NCBI RefSeq assembly: GCF_000379805.1
Contig: NZ_KB903532.1
Location: forward strand, 40,483-86,862
From: Lewinella cohaerens DSM 23179
Lineage (GTDB): Bacteria; Bacteroidota; Bacteroidia; Chitinophagales; Saprospiraceae
Length of the DNA: 46,380 nucleotides
Direction of reading: 5' to 3'
The notes under the pieces were generated by a model. The model ran no database searches and was not told where the DNA came from. It saw only the letters and a list, made by a program, of their open reading frames with translations. The translations under genes were made by a program, and so were the position numbers. Shown in pieces: positions 17,761 through 25,872 of the stretch. Numbering within the stretch: the stretch's first letter is position 1; each line of letters begins with the position of its first letter.

Positions 17761-17789
17761 ACTTTGCGGTACCTTTGCCTCAGGCACAC
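17761..17789 (+). promoter_or_regulatory. promoter/leader repeat motif, copy 1
   Basis: ACTTTGCGG, then TACCTTTG (17770-17777, exact TAnnTTTG), then GGCACAC (17783-17789). This is the most divergent of four copies of a motif found upstream of successive genes (others at 18601, 19875 and 21606). It ends 80 bases before the ATG at 17870. Confidence 0.45.
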
Positions 17790-17869
17790 AATAACCAGCG
17801 TATCAAAACTGTCTTTGTCAGACCTACACATGGCGGGAATATTCTAAGCTTCCTGAAAAACAAAAATTT

Positions 17870-18373
17870 ATGATATACCTGATTTGGTCAATAATAAACC
17901 TAGCAGTTTTATTCTTCTTTTTTTATCTGATTACGGGATTCATTAGAAAAGGTAAAAGTTTTTTTAACCCTCAATTAAAGGTCGTTTCTATTTTAGTGAT
18001 GGTAGTCGGTATTTTTCAATTACTTTCTGCCACTGGCCTTGAAGAAAATTCTAATCAAATAGAAATCACGCAAGATTACGACAACAACAATCCCTCCAAA
18101 ATTGAAGAATTAGTCCTTGAAGATCATTTAACTTTTGACATCAATTTGCTCGTAAAATACTCAATCGACCAAAATGATTTTATTCCAACCGAAAGCAACA
18201 GCTTCCTAACAGGGTTTATCAGTGGTTACGAATGGGAATACACCTTGATTCAAACCAATAGCTATACATCGAACCAGAAAGCAGAATTCGAAGCCAAGGG
18301 CATTTTAAAATGGAAGCTTTTTGGCGTAAATCTTTACAACGAAACCAAAACATTTAGCGGCACACTAAATTAA
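17870..18373 (+). CDS. small membrane protein of unknown function
   Basis: The 167-residue product has two hydrophobic helices near the N-terminus (about 3-24 and 37-55), separated by a short basic loop (RKGKSFFNPQLK). A hydrophilic domain of about 110 residues follows, rich in Asn and Asp with alternating strand pattern (KIEELVLEDHLTFDINLLVKYSI; YEWEYTLIQTNSY; LKWKLFGVNLYNETKTFSG). No family was recognised. It follows a copy of the recurrent promoter/leader motif and stands as its own unit. The codon pattern and absence of a competing frame support it as real. Confidence 0.6.
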   Translation: MIYLIWSIINLAVLFFFFYLITGFIRKGKSFFNPQLKVVSILVMVVGIFQLLSATGLEENSNQIEITQDYDNNNPSKIEELVLEDHLTFDINLLVKYSIDQNDFIPTESNSFLTGFISGYEWEYTLIQTNSYTSNQKAEFEAKGILKWKLFGVNLYNETKTFSGTLN

Positions 18374-18714
18374 GTAAAGTCAATTTACCGTCGAGTATTC
18401 CATGTCAGCAAAATGAACCAGAGGGTATTTTACTGACAGTCTTTGCAGCTCTAGCTCTTCTTCAGGCGCAAGCCGAACCAGCTACCTCACGAATCCTTTC
18501 TTAGAAAAAAGAACAATTAACATTTTCATCAGCAGTAGTCAAGCCATACCAGCACCGATACCGTGTGGAACACCAGTTTAGAAGCGGGCGCTTATTGGGT
18601 TTGGCTTGGGGATATATTTACTATTAGAGGCACACACTTTGCCTTCACAACTATACTCCCTTCATCATCAATACGTTATAGTCACTAATTATCTCCACTA
18701 ATACAACCTAAAAC
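18374..18714. other. intergenic region with promoter/leader repeat copy 2
   Basis: No gene is seen. The second copy of the recurrent motif runs from 18601 to 18635: TTGGCTTGGGG, TATATTTA (18613-18620), then GGCACAC (18629-18635), ending 79 bases before the ATG at 18715. The spacing between the -7-like box and GGCACAC (8 bases) is the same as in copies 3 and 4. The rest of the region has no notable feature. Confidence 0.45.
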
Positions 18715-19788
18715 ATGAAAACGAGTATTCTAGTATTATGTCTATGCTGCTTTTCTATCTCCTCTTTTGCTCAAAGATCCCCCATTCCTGGCCTTCCTGC
18801 GGTTGATTACCAAGATGCTGGTTTCAATAGCGATTCAATAGATGCGCTTATACCAATCATGGATGATTTCAACCAGCTAGATTTCAGAGGAATGGTCGTG
18901 ATCAAAGATAACAACATCTTGATGGAGTGGTACTACAACAGCCACACTAGATCTGACATCAACGACATCCGATCTGCCGGAAAGAGTATTACCTCCTTAC
19001 TACTCGGTGTGGCGATTAAAGAAGGCTTGGTTCAAAATCTAGATCAGGACGTTTATTCTTTTTTCTCAAAAGAGAAGTATCCTTCCATGCACGAAGACTA
19101 TAAACAAATCAAGATCAGGGACCTCTTGGATATGTCCTCCGGATTAGACGCAGATGCTGATGATTGGAGAACTCCCGGCAATGCAGGTCAGTGGATGGGG
19201 AAAGACGAATGGGTCGAATACCTGCTAGGTATTCCATTGGCAAAAAAGCCTGGTGAACAATGGGTTTATGCAGATATTAATGCCGCGTTGATAGGAGCTA
19301 TCATAGAGGAAACATCCGGAATGAGCCTCAATGACTTTGCGAAGGAAAACGTATTTGCCCCTTTAGGAATCAAGAAGTATTACTGGTATACAAACGCTGC
19401 AAATCAAACCGTGGCTGCTGGAACATTATTTCTATCCACTGTAGACTTTGCTAAACTGGGAGTACTCGTCGCCAATGAAGGAAAATGGGGCGACAACCAA
19501 ATTGTCCCAGCAGATTACATAGAGACATTACTGGCCCGAAAGGTTTTCGACCTTACAGAAATATCGGCGCTTGCGAACGCTTATGGAATGTTCTGGTACA
19601 AAACCCAGCGAACATACAACGGCAAAAAAATCGACTTTTTATATGCCTCAGGAAATGGTGGAAATTATTTGGTCGTAGTTCCTCAAGAAAACATGGTCAT
19701 CGCATTGACCTCAACGGCCTATGGCACTGGATACGGGCACAGAAGAGCACAGGCTATTGTGCATAAGCTTCTCAATGCATTAGAGTAA
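18715..19788 (+). CDS. secreted serine hydrolase of the beta-lactamase/class C family
   Basis: The 357-residue protein has a signal peptide (1-20, ending SSFAQ). The serine-lysine catalytic dyad motif SAGK (Ser87-Lys90 in DIRSAGKSITSLLLG) starts the first catalytic helix. The tyrosine motif is YADIN (Tyr185), and a late GNGGNYLVVVPQ segment (about 316-327) corresponds to the third conserved strand. This is the penicillin-binding-protein/class C beta-lactamase-like superfamily (Pfam Beta-lactamase), which also includes esterases and D-aminopeptidases. The substrate cannot be assigned; true beta-lactamase activity is not implied. It is preceded by the recurrent promoter motif and followed by a hairpin at 19798-19832. 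Confidence 0.85.
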   Translation: MKTSILVLCLCCFSISSFAQRSPIPGLPAVDYQDAGFNSDSIDALIPIMDDFNQLDFRGMVVIKDNNILMEWYYNSHTRSDINDIRSAGKSITSLLLGVAIKEGLVQNLDQDVYSFFSKEKYPSMHEDYKQIKIRDLLDMSSGLDADADDWRTPGNAGQWMGKDEWVEYLLGIPLAKKPGEQWVYADINAALIGAIIEETSGMSLNDFAKENVFAPLGIKKYYWYTNAANQTVAAGTLFLSTVDFAKLGVLVANEGKWGDNQIVPADYIETLLARKVFDLTEISALANAYGMFWYKTQRTYNGKKIDFLYASGNGGNYLVVVPQENMVIALTSTAYGTGYGHRRAQAIVHKLLNALE

Positions 19789-19797
19789 AATTAAAAG

Positions 19798-19832
19798 GTG
19801 CTCCCTGATTCATAAAACCAATCAAGGAGCAT
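19798..19832 (+). terminator. hairpin after the serine hydrolase gene
   Basis: GTGCTCCCTGATT (19798-19810) pairs with AATCAAGGAGCAT (19820-19832), with two wobble or mismatch positions, around a 9-base loop, 10 bases after the stop codon. The following sequence lacks a T run, so termination efficiency is uncertain. Confidence 0.45.
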
Positions 19833-19874
19833 CTCTCACCACTCCCTGCTTTTCGGCTATCTCCTTTTTTTGGG

Positions 19875-19906
19875 ACTTTGGGGTATATTTACCATTCAAG
19901 GCACAC
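19875..19906 (+). promoter_or_regulatory. promoter/leader repeat motif, copy 3
   Basis: ACTTTGGGG, TATATTTA (19884-19891), CCATTCAA, then GGCACAC (19900-19906), ending 22 bases before the ATG at 19929. It is almost identical to copy 4 at 21606-21637 over about 28 bases. Confidence 0.5.
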
Positions 19907-19928
19907 GCTAAACATATAACCGAAAGAA

Positions 19929-21023
19929 ATGAATCAGCATCTACAAAAATACGCATCTATTCCCCTAAAACAGCTTTCAAATAGGGTTTGGAGAACTTAT
20001 GAGGGCGGTGCTTTGATTGACAAATGGAAAAAGACTGCTCCTGAGGTGGATGGAAGCACGCCTGAAGAATGGATCATGTCTACCGTTACAGCACTTGGGA
20101 AAAAAAGGCCCGAAAATGAAGGGCTATCCCTTATAAAAACCGATGATGGCGTTTTACCCCTAAAAGCTTTAATCGATTCAAACCTGGAATTGTATTTAGG
20201 CAAAGAATTGGCTCAGAAATACGGAACAACAGGAGTTCTTATTAAAATGCTAGATTCTTTGGAACGACTAACCGTTCAGGTACACCCCGACAAACAGTAT
20301 GCCAGAACTGTATTTAATTCAGCCTTTGGCAAAACAGAATCGTGGTATGTCCTGAATACGCGTGAAATAAACGGCGAGAAAAGTGTCGTTTACATGGGTT
20401 TCAAAAAGCATGTTACCAAAAAGGAATGGAAAGCTCATTTTGACAATCAAAACATTCAAGGAATGCTTGATTGCCTGCACAAAATTGAAGTAAAGCCCGG
20501 CGATGCTTTTATGATCTATGGTGGCGTGCCACATGCTATCGGAGCTGGTTGCTTTTTAATGGAGGTTCAAGAGCCGACCGATTATACCATGCGCGTAGAA
20601 AAAACAACGCCAAATGGTCTAAAAATTGGACCGGAATTGATTCATCAGGGAGTCGGCGAAGAAAAAATGCTCGAATGTTTTCATTACGATACCCACACCT
20701 TAGACGAAGCGCTACAAAAATGGAAAATAACACCAGAGGTATTGGACAGCTCCAATGAGTTTACACTAAAGACCTTATTCAATGAAAAGCATACCAACTG
20801 CTTCGGCCTAAATGAATTGCTATTAGATGGAAAGTATACCATCCAAGGTAATTCTTGTTTCTATGTCGCTGTTATCTATGCTGGTGATGGCGTCATGAGC
20901 TGTAACGGCAAGGAATACAGCTACACTCAGGGAGACGAAATTTTTATTTCGGCAGCCATTTCAGAAATCACCTTTACTTCTAAAAATTCATCGAAAATCT
21001 TACTTTGTTATCCTCCCAGTTAG
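19929..21023 (+). CDS. manA: mannose-6-phosphate isomerase, class I
   Basis: The 364-residue protein matches class I phosphomannose isomerases, which interconvert mannose-6-phosphate and fructose-6-phosphate with a bound zinc ion. The ligand motif QVHPDK supplies Gln117 and His119, Glu137 lies in KTESWY, and His202 lies in GGVPHAIGAG. The C-terminal cupin part includes TDYTMRVEKT and the usual closing strands. Early residues (RVWRTYEGGALID) differ from the typical NxYxWG opening but suit the variant found in many Bacteroidota, where it may be a broader sugar-phosphate isomerase. It is followed after 9 bases by a GNAT gene, so the two may be co-transcribed. Confidence 0.87.
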   Translation: MNQHLQKYASIPLKQLSNRVWRTYEGGALIDKWKKTAPEVDGSTPEEWIMSTVTALGKKRPENEGLSLIKTDDGVLPLKALIDSNLELYLGKELAQKYGTTGVLIKMLDSLERLTVQVHPDKQYARTVFNSAFGKTESWYVLNTREINGEKSVVYMGFKKHVTKKEWKAHFDNQNIQGMLDCLHKIEVKPGDAFMIYGGVPHAIGAGCFLMEVQEPTDYTMRVEKTTPNGLKIGPELIHQGVGEEKMLECFHYDTHTLDEALQKWKITPEVLDSSNEFTLKTLFNEKHTNCFGLNELLLDGKYTIQGNSCFYVAVIYAGDGVMSCNGKEYSYTQGDEIFISAAISEITFTSKNSSKILLCYPPS

Positions 21024-21032
21024 TGTTGTCCA

Positions 21033-21554
21033 ATGAAAATAATAAGACTAAAAAGTATTACAGATAACTATTTCCAAATCGCGTGGAAACTATATGAAGA
21101 AGCCTTCCCTGCGGAGGAGAGAAGGTTAATTGATGCCCAAGCTCGCGTGATGAAAATATCGAGTTATCATTTTGATATTATCATTCATGAAAACCAATTT
21201 ATAGGCTTTTTCTTGTGGTGGGATTTTGAAAACCATCGATACATAGACCATTTCGCAACAGCTACACAACATAGAAACAAAGGTTTCGGCAAGTTAATCC
21301 TTGAACAATTCATGGATGACAGCAAACCAATTCTGCTAGAAGTAGAATTGCCTGATTCCCCTATCAATCAACGTAGGATAAGGTTTTACGAAAGAATTGG
21401 GCTTAAGCTTAATCAACATTATTATGAGGTGCCATCTTCGGAAGAAGGCCACGCACCTTTTCAATTATTGCTGATGTCCTACCCAGCTTTACTTTCAGAA
21501 ACGGATGTTGAACAGTTTGTAAAAAGGTGCCACCCCATTATTTTCGATAATTAA
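21033..21554 (+). CDS. GNAT family N-acetyltransferase
   Basis: The 173-residue protein shows the GNAT order. A first strand-helix (ITDNYFQIAWKLYEEAFPAEER, 10-31) precedes strands at about 47-72 (FDIIIHENQFIGFFLWW). The acetyl-CoA loop is ATQHRNKGFGKLILEQF (76-92; R-x-x-G-F-G), and a late FYERIGLKLNQHYYEVP motif follows (118-134). Such short proteins usually acetylate small amines or antibiotics, but the substrate is not readable here. It starts 9 bases after the isomerase stop codon, consistent with a two-gene operon. A 15-base repeat end lies 2 bases after its stop. Confidence 0.8.
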   Translation: MKIIRLKSITDNYFQIAWKLYEEAFPAEERRLIDAQARVMKISSYHFDIIIHENQFIGFFLWWDFENHRYIDHFATATQHRNKGFGKLILEQFMDDSKPILLEVELPDSPINQRRIRFYERIGLKLNQHYYEVPSSEEGHAPFQLLLMSYPALLSETDVEQFVKRCHPIIFDN

Positions 21555-21556
21555 TG

Positions 21557-21571
21557 AACATGAGTCATCCC
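21557..21571 (+). repeat. solo copy of the 15-base end of the 201-bp inverted-repeat element
   Basis: AACATGAGTCATCCC here is identical to the ends of the element at 38942-39142. No second inverted copy was found nearby, so it may be a remnant or a shared binding site. Confidence 0.5.
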
Positions 21572-21591
21572 TAGTCAGCCGGATTTTTCGG

Positions 21592-21637
21592 TTGTGCCCC
21601 AATAGAGTTTGGGTTATATTTACCATTCAAGGCACAC
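21592..21637 (+). promoter_or_regulatory. promoter of the CHAT-STAND locus with leader repeat motif, copy 4
   Basis: TTG (21592-21594), a 20-base spacer and TATATTTA (21615-21622) form a good -33/-7 pair, followed by CCATTCAA and GGCACAC (21631-21637). The ATG at 21664 lies 26 bases further on. Because these elements lie inside an upstream extension of the reading frame (an in-frame TTG at 21592), the true start of the downstream gene is taken as 21664. Confidence 0.55.
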
Positions 21638-21663
21638 ACAATACCCAACAAGCTCTAATAAAC

Positions 21664-24600
21664 ATGCCGTATCCACCTAACTCTAAAAACATCGTACACG
21701 GCAGCATAACGGCTGGCGGCAACGTCCACATCGGCGATATTATCTACAATATTGAACGCGATTTCAAATCAGGCAGCATCCTCTTTTTGCGCTTGGACAA
21801 ACAGGGCGATACGCACTACGCAGCGCACCTTTCTATCAAAAGCAAGCACAGCGAAAAAGGCACCTTAGCGACTGCGGGCGAAAAGTGGTGTGAAAATATC
21901 ACGGTGGATATCCCCCCTCAGTTATTCGATGATTTAACCGAGTTTCAAAACTTTCGCCGTAGCGTTGATACCCACACTCGCTATCATGGTATTGGTAATG
22001 CCGATAATCACAGCGTACAGGCGCTTGAAAACAAGTTGGCACAACAGGTTTTTCAAACCTTTTTTGCGGGGGAGATTGGTAAAGCCTGTAGCAGTTTTAT
22101 CCAATTGCTCGAAGATAATCGCATCGAAGAATTGCTGTTGGCCATTTCTGCCGATGAGGAAACCATTGTCAACCTGCCTTTTGAAATCGTGTTGCCCTTG
22201 CTGTTTCCATCCAAATTAGGGGAAGCCAAACAGGGCCTCGCCAGGAGTAATTTCGGTTTGATTCGGACTAAAACCACCTCGCTCGAAGCCTTTAAGATGC
22301 AAGGCGACCACGCTACGGCTGCCCCTTTGAAAATGTTATTTATCACCGCTTTGCCCGAAAACCTGGACGAACGAGGTAAAATGCTGCAAATCGAAGAGGA
22401 ACAAACCCGACTCATTCAGGCCATTGGCGTACTGGAAGCAACAGGCGATAGACAGCCCAAAATTGTGATCGAGTTTTTAGAAAATGCCTCCCTCGCTGAA
22501 CTGGACAAAGCCCTCCGCACACGCCAACACGATATCGTACACATCAGCGGGCACGGAGCCTATCATGCAGCGAAAAATAAAGGCCTGCTATATTTTGAAA
22601 ATGAAGACGGCGACGAAGAACGAGTCACTGGCGCTGCCTTAGGCGAAACGCTACGCCAACACGCCTGTGTCAAACTATTGATTTTAAGTGCTTGCGAAAC
22701 CGCAATAGCAGGCAGCGAAGGCGGGGTGACGGAACAAGTGGCAGCCTACGGCGTGCCGAGCATCGTGGCCATGCGTTTTGCCGTGACCGATGAAGGTGCC
22801 AAGGTCTTTACGACTGAATTCTACACCCATTTAGCCAAAGGTATTTCAGTGACGCAATCCGTCGCTTATGCGCGTGATGCCATGCACGATTGGGTGATGG
22901 AAGGCCGACAAAATGCCCCGCAAGTCCTCCACATTGCCGAATGGTTCACGCCCGTGGTGTACCAAAACCAGTCGGTAGGGGCTTTGATAGATAAAGCGCA
23001 GCCATACCACTTGCCCGATAATTTTTACCCGAGCAGCAGTTTCCTCAAAACCAAGCACTCGCGGCTGATTGGCGAAGGCTTTATCGGGCGCAAACGCTAT
23101 TTGATACAGATGCGCCAAGCGTTTCGGGCGGGGCGGCACCTCTGTTTGCATGGCTTGGGCGGGCTAGGTAAAACGACTTTGGCAGAGGCTTTTGCCCATA
23201 ATTACGACAATCGCAGCCATACCAACATTATTTTCAGAAACGGGAATCAAATCAATGAGAAGTTCGTACTAGATGAACTCCTCGCTCGGCTTGAAGAAAC
23301 GGAGGCAGCCAAAAGTACCATACGCCAGTTAAAAGCACGGTTAGACGACCCCCAAACGCCCGTATTGGATAAACTCCAATTGCTGATAGACAACTACCTC
23401 GACGGGCGAAAAACCATTTTGACCTTCGATAATGCCGAAGATGTGCAAATAGACGAAGGCCGGGCCTACCAACGCAGCATTGGCAGCGAGAGTCTGCACG
23501 CATTTTTAAAGCATTTATGCGAAAACACCCCGGCCAATTGCCATATTCTCTTCACCACCCGCTATAAAATAGAGAACCTGGCCGATGTGGTCGAACACCT
23601 TGCCCTGGACAAAATGGGCTATGCTGAGCAATACCGCTTGCTCAATTACTCCAAAATACTGCGGACTATCCCCCTGCAAGACAGAGGCGAGGTGTACAAA
23701 CGCCTGGACGGACACCCACGCGGCTATGAATATTTGGAGGCTTTATTGAAAAAAGACAAGACCTTTAGTTGGCAACAAGTCGCAAAAGCGGAAGCCGATG
23801 TTTTTGAAAACCTCCTATTGGCAAAAGTGTACGAACGCCTGACCGAGCGGGAACAAGCGATTTTTCAAATGGGTTCTGTTTTTATTGCACGGACTCCCTT
23901 GCCGGCTTTAGCGGCAGTAAGCGGAGAAAAGGAAGCGGAATTAGCCCCCGTGATAAAAGCACTACAAGATTGGTCTTTGTGTTTTTTAGAAAAAGATGGC
24001 CGCTTTGAAGTACATCGCCTAACGCGGGAGTGGATGACAAAAAATATCATCCCCGCAGCAGAAGTAAAAAAATGGGCATTTGCCGCAGCCAATTATTTCA
24101 AAGAGCAACCTGCTTTAAAAAATTACGAGCTGGCAAGGGAATATTTTGGGATAGCTAAAGCATGGGCGGAGTTTGCTACGGTCTCTTTCCGTTTGCAAGA
24201 CCACTATCAACTAATTGGTCTTTATCAAAAGGCTTTTGAATTGAATCAAGCTGTTTTGGAGAAAAACGTAGCAGAAAAATCTATTGGTATGGCCCTTTTC
24301 AATATGGGTGCTGTTTTAAATTTATACGGTCAAAATGACCAGGCACTTCAGTTGTATAAACAGAGTCTTGCCATAACGCAGCAAATCGTCGATCGTCAAG
24401 GTGAGGGGGCGATCTTGAGTAGTATTGGTCTAATATATCATGCCAAAGGGGATTATGATACCGCCTTACGGTATATGGAACAAAGTTTGGCCATAATACA
24501 GCAAATCAGCGACCCTAGCAGTGAGGGAGGGATCTTGAATAATATCAGCCAAATCCATGAAGCAAAAGGAGATTATGACACGGCCTTGCGCTATTTGGAA

Positions 24601-25218
24601 CAAGGTTTGGCCATAGCACAGCAAATAGGTGACCGCAAAGGTGAGGGTACGATCTTGGGAAATATCGGCCAAACCTATCATTCCCAAGGGGATTATGACA
24701 CCGCCTTACGGTATATGAAACAAAGTTTGACCATAGTACAGCAAATCGGCGACCGTAGAGGCGAGGGCACGGCCTTGAATAATATCAGTCAAATTCATAA
24801 AGCAAGAGGGGATTATGACAGGGCCTTACACTATCTGGAACAAAGTCTGGCTATAAGGCAGCAAATCGGCGACCGTAGAGGCGAGGGTGCAACCTTGAAT
24901 AATTTAGCGACCACTGCCCTTACCAAAGGAGACTACGACACCGCCTTGGGGTATTTGAAACAAAGTTTGGCTATAAGGCAGCAAATCGGCGACCGTCATG
25001 GATATGCCAAATCAGTTTCTAATATTGGAGCTATTTACTTTATGCAGGATAAAATAGAAGAAGCTTTATCTTTATTAATACAAGGCTATCTTATCTATCA
25101 AGAGTTAGGTTCTCCTGACATTCAAGAGCCTGCAGGTTTTCTTTCAGAGCTTCAAAAAATAATGGGCAAAGAAAAATTTGATGAAAAAGTACAGGAAGTT
25201 ATCTCTAAAATGGGCTAA
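21664..25218 (+). CDS. gene A: CHAT protease-STAND NTPase-TPR protein with N-terminal G-x-V-x-I-G-D motif
   Basis: The 1184-residue product (start at 21664, after the promoter) begins with a short motif, NIVHG then SITAGGNVHIGD (residues 9-25). A CHAT domain (about 200-435) follows, with catalytic His297 (HISGHGAYH) and Cys344 (LILSACETA) and the conserved GVPSIVAMRFAV. A STAND NTPase comes next: Walker A GLGGLGKTT (Lys503), Walker B TILTFDN (Asp589) and an arginine-bearing ILFTTRYK segment. After a winged-helix-like region (about 720-800), TPR units of exactly 40 residues run from about 880 to 1130. The layout is that of an NLR-like protein: TPR senses, NTPase oligomerises, CHAT cleaves. It has no signal peptide, so it acts in the cytoplasm. 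Gene B starts 51 bases downstream. The target and trigger are unknown; anti-phage defence or cell death is inferred. Confidence 0.85.
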   Translation: MPYPPNSKNIVHGSITAGGNVHIGDIIYNIERDFKSGSILFLRLDKQGDTHYAAHLSIKSKHSEKGTLATAGEKWCENITVDIPPQLFDDLTEFQNFRRSVDTHTRYHGIGNADNHSVQALENKLAQQVFQTFFAGEIGKACSSFIQLLEDNRIEELLLAISADEETIVNLPFEIVLPLLFPSKLGEAKQGLARSNFGLIRTKTTSLEAFKMQGDHATAAPLKMLFITALPENLDERGKMLQIEEEQTRLIQAIGVLEATGDRQPKIVIEFLENASLAELDKALRTRQHDIVHISGHGAYHAAKNKGLLYFENEDGDEERVTGAALGETLRQHACVKLLILSACETAIAGSEGGVTEQVAAYGVPSIVAMRFAVTDEGAKVFTTEFYTHLAKGISVTQSVAYARDAMHDWVMEGRQNAPQVLHIAEWFTPVVYQNQSVGALIDKAQPYHLPDNFYPSSSFLKTKHSRLIGEGFIGRKRYLIQMRQAFRAGRHLCLHGLGGLGKTTLAEAFAHNYDNRSHTNIIFRNGNQINEKFVLDELLARLEETEAAKSTIRQLKARLDDPQTPVLDKLQLLIDNYLDGRKTILTFDNAEDVQIDEGRAYQRSIGSESLHAFLKHLCENTPANCHILFTTRYKIENLADVVEHLALDKMGYAEQYRLLNYSKILRTIPLQDRGEVYKRLDGHPRGYEYLEALLKKDKTFSWQQVAKAEADVFENLLLAKVYERLTEREQAIFQMGSVFIARTPLPALAAVSGEKEAELAPVIKALQDWSLCFLEKDGRFEVHRLTREWMTKNIIPAAEVKKWAFAAANYFKEQPALKNYELAREYFGIAKAWAEFATVSFRLQDHYQLIGLYQKAFELNQAVLEKNVAEKSIGMALFNMGAVLNLYGQNDQALQLYKQSLAITQQIVDRQGEGAILSSIGLIYHAKGDYDTALRYMEQSLAIIQQISDPSSEGGILNNISQIHEAKGDYDTALRYLEQGLAIAQQIGDRKGEGTILGNIGQTYHSQGDYDTALRYMKQSLTIVQQIGDRRGEGTALNNISQIHKARGDYDRALHYLEQSLAIRQQIGDRRGEGATLNNLATTALTKGDYDTALGYLKQSLAIRQQIGDRHGYAKSVSNIGAIYFMQDKIEEALSLLIQGYLIYQELGSPDIQEPAGFLSELQKIMGKEKFDEKVQEVISKMG
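24361..25000 (+). repeat. 120-bp tandem coding repeats in gene A (TPR units)
   Basis: Six copies of a 120-bp unit sit in exact register (24361, 24481, 24601, 24721, 24841, 24961), recognisable by the AGCAAATCGGCGACC-like block. They encode 40-residue TPR units such as GDYDTALRYLEQSLAI followed by QQIGDRxGEG. Neighbouring copies are nearly identical at the DNA level, which favours copy-number change by recombination. Confidence 0.85.
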
Positions 25219-25269
25219 ACACCTAGATTATATACTCTCCATCTCAAAACCATAAAAACACAAAAACAC

Positions 25270-25713
25270 ATGTTAGAAAAAGCATTAAACTACATCGTCA
25301 GTATCGTGACGGAAAATGAGGAAGTGAAAAAATTCCCCGAAGATTTTGTCACGGCATCTATGCAGTGGATACGCTCGTGGTTTTTGAAAGACGATCCTGT
25401 TACAACGAGCATCATTGAAAATACAAGCTTACCAGCTACCGTCAAGGAGCCTGTTCTGAAGGCCAAACTGGAATCGTTGCAAGGCAATGAGCAGTTTCAA
25501 AAGGAGTTAGCAGAACACCTTCTCGGTTTCGAGCAACACCGCGCCCGCCTCAAAAACGTGGTAACCGATGCGGATATTGACGCAAAAGGCAACGTACACA
25601 TCGGTGATAAAGGCACCTCTTCGGGTGAGAATTATGATGAAAAGAATATCATCAAAGGCGGCACGATAAAATCAGGCGGTGATTTTCGTTTGGGGGATGA
25701 TGAGAACAGTTGA
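25270..25713 (+). CDS. gene B: small helical protein with two C-terminal G-x-[VF]-x-[IL]-G-D motifs
   Basis: The 147-residue protein has an N-terminal helical domain (about 1-95: LEKALNYIVSIVTENEEVKK; DFVTASMQWIRSWFL; ATVKEPVLKAKLESL; EQFQKELAEHLLGFE). Two tandem motif copies follow at residues 96-113 (NVVTDADIDAKGNVHIGD) and 126-143 (NIIKGGTIKSGGDFRLGD). The same motif occurs once in gene A and once in gene C. No catalytic residues or signal peptide are seen. It could be the effector or adaptor of the locus: the arrangement of a helical domain plus two motif repeats, next to a STAND gene bearing one repeat, matches fungal HET-S and NWD2. No named family was recognised for the helical domain. 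Its start is supported by co-directional spacing and by the absence of an alternative ATG nearby. Confidence 0.75.
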   Translation: MLEKALNYIVSIVTENEEVKKFPEDFVTASMQWIRSWFLKDDPVTTSIIENTSLPATVKEPVLKAKLESLQGNEQFQKELAEHLLGFEQHRARLKNVVTDADIDAKGNVHIGDKGTSSGENYDEKNIIKGGTIKSGGDFRLGDDENS

Positions 25714-25717
25714 TAAC

Positions 25718-25839
25718 CAGCAGGTCTCACTTTGCAGAACAATTAGCCGCAGACACGGAGTATTTTTAGGGGATATCCAATGAAAACCTCTGTGTCTCAG
25801 TACCTCCGCGGCTAGAAAAAGTCAAAGTGAGCACTGCTG
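25718..25839 (+). mobile_element. MITE-like palindromic element, copy 1
   Basis: A 122-bp block has inverted ends CAGCAGGTCTCACTTTG and the complement of CAGCAGTGCTCACTTTG (2 differences), with inner complementary arms. It shares exact blocks with the inverted copy at 42418-42548: CTCACTTTGCAGAACAATT, TTTTTAGGGGATATCCAAT, and GGCTAGAAAAAGTCAAAG. No gene is inside. It separates genes B and C. No target duplication was found for this copy. Confidence 0.75.
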
Positions 25840-25872
25840 GCAAAATGGCGTGATTACAAATATTAGCAAAGA

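Noticed and set aside
18715-19788. Annotation as an antibiotic-resistance beta-lactamase
   Set aside because: Only the broad serine-hydrolase motifs are visible, and the tyrosine motif is YAD rather than YxN; resistance cannot be claimed.
17761-21637. Integron gene-cassette array (attC-like sites between genes)
   Set aside because: The recurring motif has no GTTRRRY core or paired stem sites, no integrase is visible, and it looks like promoter plus leader.
21592-21663. N-terminal extension of gene A from a TTG at 21592
   Set aside because: The -33 and -7 promoter elements and the leader motif lie inside it; the ATG at 21664 is the natural start.
24361-25000. CRISPR-like array or minisatellite
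   Set aside because: The 120-bp units are in one reading frame and encode TPR helix pairs; there are no unique spacers between identical short repeats.
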